64,000 nucleotides of DNA from Ulota crispa. Its lineage: Eukaryota > Streptophyta > Bryopsida > Orthotrichales > Orthotrichaceae. The stretch lies in contig OY987247.1 of assembly GCA_963920765.1 (NCBI GenBank), positions 6,730,471 to 6,794,470 on the forward strand, read 5' to 3'. The position numbers were made by a program, and so were the translations under genes. A model generated the notes under the pieces. That model searched no databases. It was not told the DNA's origin and saw only the letters and a program-made list of their open reading frames with translations. Of the stretch, positions 13,799 through 24,300 are shown piece by piece. Within the stretch, counting starts at the first letter, position 1, and each line of letters starts with the position of its first letter.

Positions 13799-16700
13799 TC
13801 ATAACCTAAATGGCGCTGAAACATCAAAACATCTTGATGAGGTCAGTTGAGGTTCCTGCAAACGAGCACAAACCAAAGCAAGAAAACCACAGTCAGCACA
13901 CTCTTTCTCGAAGCGCAAAGAAATTAAGAACCAACGTAAATGAATAGAAATCTGCAGTAGTGGAGTACTAACCGGCGTGTCACCACCTTCGTAGCTGCCA
14001 CCTTTCAGAAGCATGTCAATGAGAGAGGTGACCACTTGGTTTTCAGCCGTGTGAATAGCTGAGCGCATGGCATTTAGAAGGCTTCCGTATGTGCTGCCAT
14101 ATCCACGTTCAATTGCTTGTATGAAGCAGTAGGTCATCTCTCCCGTTGAGCTCAACTTCCCAATGTTCTCCTGTAAAAGGCATACATCCACACGAAGACT
14201 TCAGCACAAAAAATACAACCAAAACTTTTGACCTAACTATAAATGAACATCTTGTATGATTTTTTAGAACACTGTCAAAAGTGATAGTCTCAAAAGGGAT
14301 GGAATATCTATGCTTGCTACATGTGTCCTGCGTAAGTTATGCGGTTTTGAAAGAAACTTTAGAAACGAGAAAGCCTGCAAACAAGACCAGGGTGAAGAGC
14401 ATTGCTTTATCTAGTCATTCCTGCTTACCGCACTTCTCTTGGAGTGATTAAGGAAGACATACCCAATCCCAATCATGAACCTAATGCCGCCTGTATATAC
14501 ACAAGGTGTTCATTTAAAAACTCAAATCTAGGTAAGTCAAAGATAGCTTCTTTTTTGTGACACAGGAGATAAGCTATCTATGACTTACCCAGATTTGAGT
14601 TTTAAAATGAACACTTTGTGTACATATAAGCGGCATTAAGTTCATGATTGGGATTAGGTACGTACAAGTCTACCTAACATACTGACTTCAATTGGCCAAT
14701 TCAAACTCAGAAGTGGACAAGATTCAGGAACATCTCATTGGCCAATGGAAGGGAACATCTCATTGGCCAATGGAAGGGAACATCTCATTGGCCAATGGAA
14801 GGGTTTTGTCCATTGGATCTTTCACACAATGAAGCAGACAGATGTTAGATGTTAACACCATGTCATCACCCACTTCCGCCAAAATTGAAGAGGAGTTCAC
14901 TTGTAGTGAACAAGATTTGGGGTCACCTCCCAAGGTAACCCCAAATCTTGTCCAATCGACAAAACACTCCCTCTCACTTCATGTGAGGTAAAGACAAAAT
15001 CATGTCAAGTGGGAATGAAACTATAACTCCACCAGAAGTCCGGTTCCTAATGTGAAACATTCCACTAGACAGACAGAATCAATGATGACATGGCTATTTC
15101 CCACCAAATGAAGGTGGACAAAACACTGGACAAAGCATTTTGTCCACTAGGGCGTCCACTTCAGGTCTGAACTAGGCCTGAGAGGATGTACTTACCACAG
15201 AATCAAACACAGTTTGATGGTCGTCACAACCACTGAACGAATACACATTCCCGCCCACAGTCCCCTTCCACGTTCCTGTTGCAGGACGATGATCTTCCCA
15301 CACGAAGGCTTCGTTGCTGCGACAAGATGACAATCAGGTTAATGAATCCACAACTCTTTTTCTCAATAGTATCACGTAATTAACAGTAAAATGAAGCTTC
15401 TCTAAATGTGGACGTAACTTTCAAAGTCATCTTCCTGGTGTTCAATCTCTCGAAACGTTATTTTTGGCAGAGAGGTGATAAAGTGCTGAGCGTCACTGTT
15501 TTAATGCATGAGCATAAAGGGAAAGAGTTGTTCACATTTTCATACTGGCCAAAACATCAGAACTGCATAGCAAAGCTTCTGAGCATAAGACTGAAAGTGA
15601 GAGAAAAATATGTAATCCTTACCCTCTGTTTCTGTAAAGAAAAGGCAGATCTAAAACAGTGCCGCTGTGGCAGGCATCGACTATGGCGTGAAGATCAACT
15701 CCATTAGGTAGGGGCCTAACAATTGTGGTGTTGATGTCATCGTCAAGAATCTGGCCAGCCGTCATGAAGTCAAGCGGTACCAACGTCTCATCAAACCCGT
15801 CAAGTTCTTCACCTTTATAGTTGGGCTGTTGCGAGCCATGACCAGAGAAGTGAAACACCAGCGAGTCTCCAGCTTGGCAGCCTTGAACCAGCCATTCCAG
15901 AGCTTGCATAATGTTGTACTTTGTAGGCCGTCGGCGTGGATCCACCTGATCCTCTGCAAAAAAACACTGTATATCAGAACCTGAGGTCCGCTAAAGAGGG
16001 CCTTAAACCAGCAAATCAGTATGTTTAAAACATACCAAGACCAATGCCAACGCCCTCAAATTTCATACTAATGAAAACCATAATGAGACAGTGAACAAGA
16101 TGACAACACAAGCAAGAAAGTTGGCCCTACCTGTCAGCATAAGAATAGCAGATTCAGGAAACTGAAATTTCGACATGAGTAAGTAACTCATGCACTTGGC
16201 ATCATTCAAACATCCCTTGAGCTCGATATCTGTTCCTCGATACGAAATGCCACAAATAACCGCTCTCTTCGAACCTTGAGCATTCAGAGGCTTCAGACTG
16301 TACTGCACCGGGGTTGACGACGAATTGTGACGATAAAGCTGTACGCCTTGCGTCGGTAATGGAGTAGCAGGTTTTGTCAATCCAGAAGAGCTTGGTGGCC
16401 ACCTCGCATTCGGAGAAGACGAGCTTTCCAGAGAGTGTCTTGGACTAGGCTTCTCTTCTGGAGGCTTACTCTGGGAGAACTGAAACAGACTTGGATCCTC
16501 AATTGTTTTTGGTTCGGACACCTGAATGGCTGGGAGGTTGAGCATGCTCCGGTCAGTCACTGGCCCTGCTTTGAACGACGACTGATGCTGCAAATGAGGC
16601 AAATGAGGTTGTTCGGGAACTTGTGTCCTCGACATGGACACCGAGCGAAACTGGGCCAGCGGGTGCTGGCTGGGGATGGGGTCATGGTGATGAACAGGAG

Positions 16701-16968
16701 CATGATGATGATTCACTGGAGGCAGACTTACGGAACCAGAAAGGGAGTTGTGAGGATCGGAAGTTGGACTACCAATACCCTCCCAATATGGCACTGCACG
16801 ATGCGGTGGATTCACGACAGGCGGCGACGAGGTTGAACCATCTTGTACAGAAGTCACGTGGATGACCGCCAAGCAGTGCTCGCATATAATGGATATTGTG
16901 TGCGGAGGCAGGGTCACCAACGCCTCCACTTTGCAAATACTACACTTGACTTTCCTGTCATTCCCCAT
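13799..16968 (-). CDS. MC1: Type I metacaspase with LSD1-like zinc finger prodomain
   Basis: Cysteine protease cleaving after Arg or Lys; plant type I metacaspases act in programmed cell death and proteostasis (family knowledge). Exons on the minus strand: 16968-16131, 15953-15623, 15316-15196, 14170-13973, 13855-13799; phases agree, total 514 residues. The N-terminus MGNDRKVKCSICK...ICEHC carries four cysteines of an LSD1-type zinc finger. A Pro/Ser/His-rich linker of about 180 residues follows, then the p20 core starting KRAVICGISYRG. The catalytic His lies in FHFSGHGS (about residue 318) and the catalytic Cys in DACHSGT (about residue 374). The C-terminal p10 part ends EPQLTSSRCFDVSAPFRL, the usual type I ending. 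No long p20-p10 linker is present, which excludes type II. At 514 residues it is longer than Arabidopsis AtMC1 (about 367) because of the linker. It is divergent from MED12; repeats sit in the intron 14171-15195. The gene symbol marks the subfamily, not strict orthology. Confidence 0.93.
14460..14660. mobile_element. Foldback MITE inside metacaspase intron
   Basis: About 200 bp with near-perfect inverted arms: left CCCAATCCCAATCATGAAC, right GTTCATGATTGGGATTAGG. Pairing continues inward through AATGCCGC, GGTGTTCATTT, ACTCAAATCTAGGTAAGTCA and the TAGCTT/AAGCTA blocks, leaving a small loop near 14555. The core AAGCTATCTATGA is shared with the element at 36100-36330, so they are one family. Transcribed within the pre-mRNA it would form a long hairpin. 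Confidence 0.8.
14727..14801. repeat. Three tandem 25-bp copies containing ATTGGCCAAT
   Basis: Three apparently identical 25-bp units (14727, 14752, 14777), each with the 10-bp palindrome ATTGGCCAAT, which presents CCAAT on both strands. They lie in the intron between metacaspase exons 3 and 4. A fourth partial match (CAATTGGCCAATTCAAACTC) precedes the array. Confidence 0.9.
14910..14951. repeat. Short perfect hairpin in metacaspase intron
   Basis: Arms ACAAGATTTGGGGT (14910-14923) and ACCCCAAATCTTGT (14938-14951) are perfect 14-bp complements around a 14-nt loop. They sit in a broader region of imperfect inverted repeats that reaches about 15180. Confidence 0.75.
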
Positions 16969-17228
16969 GCTGACTAGGAACACTTCTTCAAATTCTAAAC
17001 TTATAAGCAGCAACAGGAATAGCATACGTACGTTAGATCATACTGCCATCCTTGTCACTTCAAAGTAATGGTCGTATCAACTCCCTTCTAATTTGCACAG
17101 TGATACTGCAAGTAAACGTAACTGATGCAGAAAACTCTAGATAAATGAATAGAGTAGGGATGAACAAGTTCAGAAATGGAGGAAATGGATCGAATGCAGT
17201 GCTTGGGGAATCATTGCCAGAGGTAGCG

Positions 17229-18435
17229 GTGCTTCCCGCATCGTCCCGATTGCATGCTGCTGCCAACGCTCCTCTCCATTCGCCCGCTCCACCTCACCGG
17301 CAACGCTTGCCTGCAAGCCCCTCGTTTTCCTCTAATTACGCTTTTTCCTCGCCATCGCGGTAGCATGGCCAATCGCCACGCCGCTATTCACTGGTGTCTC
17401 CGCCAACGCTCGCGCCCGCTTTCTACTCCCGCCTCATTGCTGATGCCTCCCTGCTCTGCCACCTCAACGCCCAATCCGCTTCCACCATCACCTACCGCTA
17501 ACCCGCGCAATTCCTACGCTCTTCGTCCCTCTCTGCCGCTTCCGCTCCGCCGAACCGAACCGCCTAACTGCTCCCTCACGCTCTCCGCGTCACCACGCGC
17601 TCCCACGCACCAAAACCTCACGCCACTCACTCGCGGCCCCGAATTTACACCCCCTTCGCTCTCGCTCACCCGCTTCGCAGCTGAATGCCCGCCGAAATGC
17701 CCCGAACCTCGCACCGGATACAGCCAACCTCCTGCAACACCACGCAAACCTAGAGCAAACCTCACCACCTCGCTCCCACCAGTTCCGACCGCTCCCACCG
17801 AATGCGCGCTAGCTCCAAATCCGCCGGATCAACGCCCGCTGCGCCCTCGCACACACAATCCCCCCCCGCAAACCCTCCCACGCCACTCCTCGTCCTCTCA
17901 TCTACACTTCATCTGCCATTCCACCGTTCACCTCGTCCAGCGCTCCACTGGCACTCCCGCGCCACCGCTGCTCCGCCTCCGAATGCCCGCGGCTCTGGAA
18001 AGCCCGAATGCTGCCACTCACGCACGCACGCACGCAGCTCGTCCGCAAGCCGGTGCGATCGAAGGTCCGTTGAAGCGTTGACGGAGCTCGTCTGGATTCC
18101 CATATGCGCTCCTCGTGGTGCCGGCGACGCCGCAGAAAAGGCCGGAACGGGAACGACGACGACGACCGCCCCGGTGGCCGTGCCCAGCCCGGCTGTGCCG
18201 ACGACCGCCGGCTGCCTCCGGCTGCCGCGAGACGAGATATGCCAGGATATGGACGAGTACAGGCGGACGCCGACGGAAGGCGTCCGGTATCGTCCGGGCG
18301 CGGAACGAGGAAAGCGACTGGTTGCGTCGTACGTGTCCCGAGTGAAAGGGCTGGTGGCTGAGTCGCCACCATTCTCCGGTCCCATTTATCCTACACATCC
18401 CGCTCTTCTCCCCCCTCGCACTCCCCAGTCCCTCA
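17229..18435 (+). repeat. Left arm of a large GC-rich inverted repeat
   Basis: About 1207 bp, strongly GC- and CpG-rich against AT-rich surroundings. It matches the reverse complement of 20171-21387 from its first bases (GTGCTTCCCGCATCGTCCCG) to its last (CTCCCCAGTCCCTCA), with scattered substitutions and small indels (roughly 90% identity by eye where I aligned it). It starts 261 bp upstream of the metacaspase start codon. Long open frames occur on both strands, as expected of GC-rich DNA; none resembles a known protein and most break between the two arms. Confidence 0.92.
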
Positions 18436-20170
18436 GTTAAAACAAAAACTAGATTTAAAGCTGGATGCAAGTAAAACCTTGGAGGCAAGTTCTTCGACCT
18501 CTTCTACAATGTAAGTTTATTGTGACCAATATCATTGCATTGATTTTTATTGACATCCCACTATTTACAAAAAATTGAAGTAAAGAGATACGAGAAAAAC
18601 TATGGATATTTGGAATATTTTCAAAGGTACCAAGGCTGTAGACTATAATTATTATTCTTCCACAGGATACATGTGCTATTGGTCCAATTTTCACCCCCAT
18701 GTCATCTTCTCATGTCACCCATGGTTAAACTTGGTTAAACTTCTATTTTACCCTATTTTTACACAAAACTTGTATTTGGTCAATTAATAATTTTCTAAAT
18801 TTTCAATCCATAACAAATTTTGAAATTCAATAACTTTCCCATTGTAGGCTCCAAATGCTACAAAACCAAGCCCGTGCATCCCTCTTTGTTGAGAATTTCC
18901 AACAATACCAAGCACGCAATAGGGAGACATACAATCCATGAAATCTCAATGTGACAAACAAGCATCCAAACAAACAAACAAACAACTTGATTTAAGGTAT
19001 AGATTTTTGATGATTCAAACAACACAAGGATGTATCTAATATTTCTAAATATGGGAGGGGCACGTTTGATATTTTCCTTATTTTGTTTCCACCAGTGCAA
19101 CTAAGTTGTGTAGAACATCTTCTACACAATTTAGAAAGAGTTTCATGTGCTTAACCCTTAAGCATTGGATGGGTGGCCATGCCTGCCCTCTACAATGGTT
19201 TCTACAATAATGAGGCATGTGCCACCCATTAAAATTTTGTTTTATAAAGTTGCAAAAGTCAACAGTGCTTAGTGCCCTTGTGAAAGTTGCTATATGGGCA
19301 GCTTGGAACCTAACACTGTGTTTTTGAATCTTATCACAATTTGGGTTACAAAAAAATATGAATGCATTTCATGAGGTAATATTATTGCCTTCCATGATGG
19401 ACCATGTGTTTATGGATACTTTTGAAAAAAAATCAAATGAAAAACAACTTTTAAACAACCCTTGACCAGAGGATGCCATGCTAGATTTAGGATGAGGAAA
19501 AACAAAGAGAGAGAAGAAAACTTGAAAGGATTTAAGAAAATCCGAGGAGAACCGGAAAGTGCCAGAGCATTCAAATTTGGGTGGAAACTGCCCATTAACC
19601 TTTGAGTGCCCCAATGCCCCAAATCTAACTTGTCCATATTTGCCAATTTGTTGTCTTTGGCCGTTATAATCTTTTAATCCGTGCAATGAAAACTTACCAA
19701 ATTTTTCATATAGTTGCGGACTTTAAGCTTGGTGCAATATCAAAAGCTAGTTCTTCTAAATGTTATTTTTGAACTTGCCATGCCAAATTGTTTGCAATGA
19801 GGTTCAACATGGCATGAATTTGGCCTAAGCGCTTAGGGGTTAACTGATGCCGGGGCCACACGTGCCCAAAATCAACGGTTTGAAACAAATGAAGAGTAAC
19901 TTGTATTTTTAAAAAATTAGGAAACAAACACTTTTCCAACATTTCATCTATTGTTCACCTAAAGATAACCTCTTCACCATTCTAAGGTAGGAGATTTGAG
20001 ATGTCAGTTCGTGAATCCTCAAAATTGACAATTTTGAACAAACAAAAAAAATAGGCCCTATGAAAATCAAAGAATCTGCTTTTATGCAAACCAATAACTG
20101 AGCCAACTGTTCTTACGATTTTACAGATAATCGATTTGGAACACCTGCTCTGGCCTGTGTGGTCCGGCCT
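18436..20170. other. AT-rich spacer between the inverted arms
   Basis: 1735 bp with base composition like ordinary intergenic DNA of this window. It contains the TTAA-bounded element 19151-19843. I see no gene in it. Confidence 0.7.
19151..19843. mobile_element. TTAA-bounded element in the palindrome spacer (piggyBac-like)
   Basis: Left end TTAACCCTTAAGCATTGGAT; the right end read inward is TTAACCCCTAAGCGCTTAGG. The 693-bp segment is non-coding. Its left half shares a block with 31400-31733, including AACCTAACACTGTG, CACAATTTGGGTTAC, TTGCCTTCCATGATGGACCA and GATGAAAAAC-like stretches, so both come from one family with different internal lengths. Confidence 0.65.
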
Positions 20171-21387
20171 TGAGGGACTGGGGAGTGCGAGGGGGGAGAA
20201 GAGCAGGATGTGTCGGATAAATGGGACCGGCGAATGGTGGCGACTCAGCCACCAGCCCTTTCACTCGGGACACGTACGACGCTTCCCGTCGCTTTCCTCG
20301 TTCCGCGCCCGGACGATACCGGCCGCGTTCCGTCGGCGTCCGCCTGTACTCGTCCATATCCGGGCATATTTCGTCTCGCGGCAGCCGGAGGCGGCCGGCG
20401 GTCGTCGGCACAGCCGAGCTGGGCTGGGCAGGGCCACCGTGGTCGTCGTCGTCGTCCCCCTTCCGGCCTTTTTCGCGGCGTCGCCGGCACCACGAGGAGC
20501 GCATATGGCAACCGAGACGAGCTCCGTCAACGCTTCAACGGACCTTCGATCGCACCGGCTTGCGGACGAGCTCTGCGTTGCGTGCGTGCGTGCGTGAGTG
20601 CCAGCATTCGGGCTGTTTCAGGGTCACGGGCATTCGGAGGCGGAGCAGCGGTGGCGCGGGAGTGCTAGCGGAGCGCGGGACGAGGTGGACGGTGGAATGG
20701 CAGGTGGAGTGTAGATGGGAGGACGAGGAGTGGCGCGGGAGGGTTTGCGGTCGCGGATTGTTTGTTCAAAGGCGCAGCGGGTGCTGATCCGGCGGATTTG
20801 AGGCTAACGCGCAGTCGGAACCGGCGGGGTTGGTGTGGGAGCGAGGTGGTGAGGTTTTCGCTAGGTTTGCGTGGCGCTGCAGGAGGTTTGCGGGTCGGGT
20901 GGATGCGGTTCGGGGCATTTTGGCGGGCATTCAGCTGCGAAGCGGGGGAGCGAGAGCGAAGGGGGTGTAAATTCGGGGCCGCGAGTGAGTGGCGTGAGGT
21001 TTTGGTGCGTGGGAGCGCGTGGTGACGCGGAGAGCGTGAGGGAGCAGTTAGGCGGTTCGGTTCGGCGGAGCGGAAGCGGCAGGGGGGGACGAAGAGCGTA
21101 GGAATTGCGCGGGGTTAGCGGTAGGTGATGGTGGAAGCGGATTGGGCGTTGAGGTGGCAGAGCAGAGAGGCAGCAACAATGAGGCGGGAGTAGAAAGCGG
21201 GCGCGAGCGTTGGCGGAGACACCAGTGAATAGCGGCGTGGCGATTGGCCATGCTACCGCGATGGCGAGGAAAAAGCGTAATTAGAGGAAAACGAGGGGCT
21301 TGCAGGAGAGAGTTGCAGCAGGTGAGGTGGAGCGGGCGAATGGAGAGGAGCGTTGGCAGCATGCAATCGGGACGATGCGGGAAGCAC
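20171..21387 (-). repeat. Right arm of the large GC-rich inverted repeat
   Basis: About 1217 bp, the reverse complement of 17229-18435. It ends GGGAAGCAC at 21387, only 9 bp before the MED12 start codon, so the MED12 5' UTR and probably core promoter must lie inside it. Relative to transcription, both divergent genes have this arm upstream in the same orientation. A remnant of further homology may continue past the arm: CGCTACC occurs just outside both copies, separated in the MED12 copy by a 15-bp insertion bounded by GCAC. Confidence 0.92.
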
Positions 21388-21396
21388 TAGGCAGGG

Positions 21397-24300
21397 ATGC
21401 ACCGCTACCCTGCTGCTGCTGGGGGCAGCAGCAGTGGTGTTCCTGGTGGAGGAGGTCCTCCACCTGCGCGCTCCTCTGATTCTGCCTTTCAGAACTCATC
21501 CAACTTCAACTTCGGTTCTCGGCAAGTTCTTCTTTCCTTGCACACCTTTGTCGATGTAATCCCATATGCATCCCCTCCCCCTTGCTTTTCCCTTCACGTA
21601 AATCTCATAAACTTAACCTAGGACTTGAGTCTATTCGAAGGCTAAATATGCAAGTTTTAGGTATGACTCAATACGTTTTAGGCAGTCAGCAGTAATTTCG
21701 TCTGTATTCTTTGAACTTTTGTGGATTACTTTGCGTTTAGTTTCATGGAAAGTACTTTCTTCCTTGCACACCGTTGTCAGTGTAGTCCCATATGCATCCC
21801 CTCCCCCTCGCTTTTCCCTTCACGTAAATCTCATATACTTAACCTAGGACTTGAGTCCATTCGGAGGCTAAATATGCAAATTTAGGTATGACTAAATATG
21901 TTATAGGCCGTCAGCAGTTAGTGTCCTGAAATTTCGTTTGTATTTTTTGAACTTCTGTGGATTACTTTGCGTTTGGTGTCATTTTTTGTGTGTTTAGTTT
22001 TAGGTGAGTGGAGGTTGGTGTATATCGAACCCTAATCAGCGTAGATGCTGTAGTCACTTTTGTGTCAAACATTCTGTTTTCTTGTCTTTTTGAATATTCC
22101 GAGCAACAGCTTGTGATTTGCACGTATCTACTAGGTACGGAATCCTTTCTGTAGCGTAATATGCTCCTGGCATCTTGTCCTTCAGCTAACAAGATCATTG
22201 CTCGTACATCCGTGCTGTTGCTTTCACCCTTTGTAGATGGTGTTTGGTAGTGAGTTGGGTTGGGTGTCGGAAAATGTTCACTTTGACTGATATTTTGATT
22301 GTTTCCTGGTCTAAATTTAGCTCCCAATCCTGGCTGTGTTTTTACTCCCCCTTGGTTGTCTTTCTCTGTATTTTGGGACTCTAGCTTTTCAACGTATATC
22401 AGCTACTACAGCTTTCAGTTACTCGTTATTTGTAGCTAGAGATGCCCTTCGTGTTAAACATCGTTCTTCTTATCTTCCCAGTTGTCCCGTCGATATTATT
22501 AGGCCAAAGTTCTCAATCCCATCACTGGAACCTTATCTACTTTTTCAAATAGTTTTATTCAATTTGGAATGTGTAGTACTCTTGAGGACTGGATAGATTC
22601 GGTGGAATCCTGTTTGAATGCTGCAGCTGTTACCCCTACTCCCTCTCCTCCCGATTTGGTGCTTTCATGTGTATGCCGCAGGCAAATATTTGCCTTTAAA
22701 AGTCAAAGTCAAAATGAAATACCTTAATTCACAGTGGTTGTCTTCAGGGGATTTGTTTCTACTATTTTCACACGAAAATCTAATTCTACGTTTGGATTGG
22801 TAGGACTCAAATTTGTTTAAGGAAGAAGATTTGCACTTGAAATGTTACGCCAGTATGTTGAACCAAAATCAAATTTTGCACTTTTTAGTTGGCGTTGTAT
22901 ACAAATAGGCAGTATGGAAGAGTTTAGTTCCACCTCTTCATCAATACGGGTTTTCAAGCTTGGCTGAAGCAATCGTATGTTTTCACAAATATTTTCGCAA
23001 TCTTGGCAACCAAGAAACTTTTTTTTACGTTTGTATCTTACATCATTGTTTTAGTGGGGTTCCCTAAGTTTGAGGATCCTTGCGTCTGAGATATTGAGGG
23101 TTTAAATGGCAAGCTGCGTTGAATCTTATGTAGAGGTCATAGTATGATGTAAAGAAATGTCCATTTTCTGTGGACTGGTTGTCTGAAGGGCTTTTATGTT
23201 GATCCACGTTTGCTTGTTAATTTGAAGTTGCTGCAATGGTGCTTGGTTAAGTTCAACCTTTGTAAAAGAGACGTTCGGATAGTGTTAAGGTTCCCACTCT
23301 CTTTTTTGTCTTCTAGGTTAGTTGAACGGAGTGTTTCTTTAAAGTCAATGCTTAGATATGATCAACAGTTTTTTCTCTCCCAAAGCATTGACCTTATCCA
23401 AGCGCCAGTGTATATGATGCTGGTGGCTAGTTTGTTAAGGGCTTTTGTTTTCCTTGTTTGCAGACGTGCACCTCCGCTACAGCCTTACAAGCTGCGTTGC
23501 GAAAGGGAGCCCTTGAGTGGTCGGTGCGTACCTCAATTTCTACAGTTTTGATCTTGTGTAGTCGATTGTATATATGGATAGTGGTCCAAATCTTTATCTT
23601 CTTAACAGGTCATTTTAACCATAGTTGTGGCATATATCTGCAAGATCATTCGATCACCCTGTGTTCCTACGCTTATGACTTTGCATGGAATTTGCAGTCT
23701 TGGGGTACCGGATTTTTATCCTCCAACCCCTAATTGTGCTGAAGAGATTCTGAATAGGGACACTTGTCAAAGCGGCTACAAGGAACTCATTGATGGTATC
23801 GAGGTTCGTTACTTTGGCTAATACCGACAAGATGAACTTCCGCTTGCTGTTTGGAATTTGAATACAAGGAGCAACATATTTTGTACTTTTTTGTCATGTT
23901 GTTAGAAAGCATTATCTACTCGTGTATCCTTTCCAGGGATCAGTACAGCAGATTGTGGCAATTACGAGAGCGTCTTTTTGCCTAGCTCTTATATATTCGC
24001 ATCTTTGCCATGACGGTCGCCATTTCAAAACTGAAGTTAAAATCTCTTCATACTACGTGTCATATGAAATTATTTTCAGGTATGTTGAAAGATTTCTAAT
24101 TGATGTTGCTGTCGTAATGCCCTCCTTTATTTTGCGCTTGTGTAGGAGCCTAAAGAGGCCATATTGACTCTTACTACCAGCAATGCCCTGTGGACTAGAC
24201 CTAACGTGAACCGGTATAAAGAGGTATGGGTCTTTCGATTATCCTGGATTGCGCATGAATATATATTTTTTGTAGCAATATGATATACCTTATATCTGGT

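Noticed and set aside
16435..16865. Plus-strand frames over metacaspase exon 1
   Set aside because: They are antisense shadows of a confirmed coding exon.
17254..18440. Long open frames (up to 275 codons) in the left inverted arm
   Set aside because: Composition is dominated by Pro, Ser, Arg and Thr as expected of GC-rich non-coding DNA. Most frames shift or stop in the right arm, so there is no sign of selection on protein. The stretch ending in PPRTPQSL is open in both arms but matches nothing I know.
20121..21101. Long open frames in the right inverted arm
   Set aside because: Same reasoning as for the left arm; overlapping frames on both strands encode low-complexity Arg/Gly-rich sequence.
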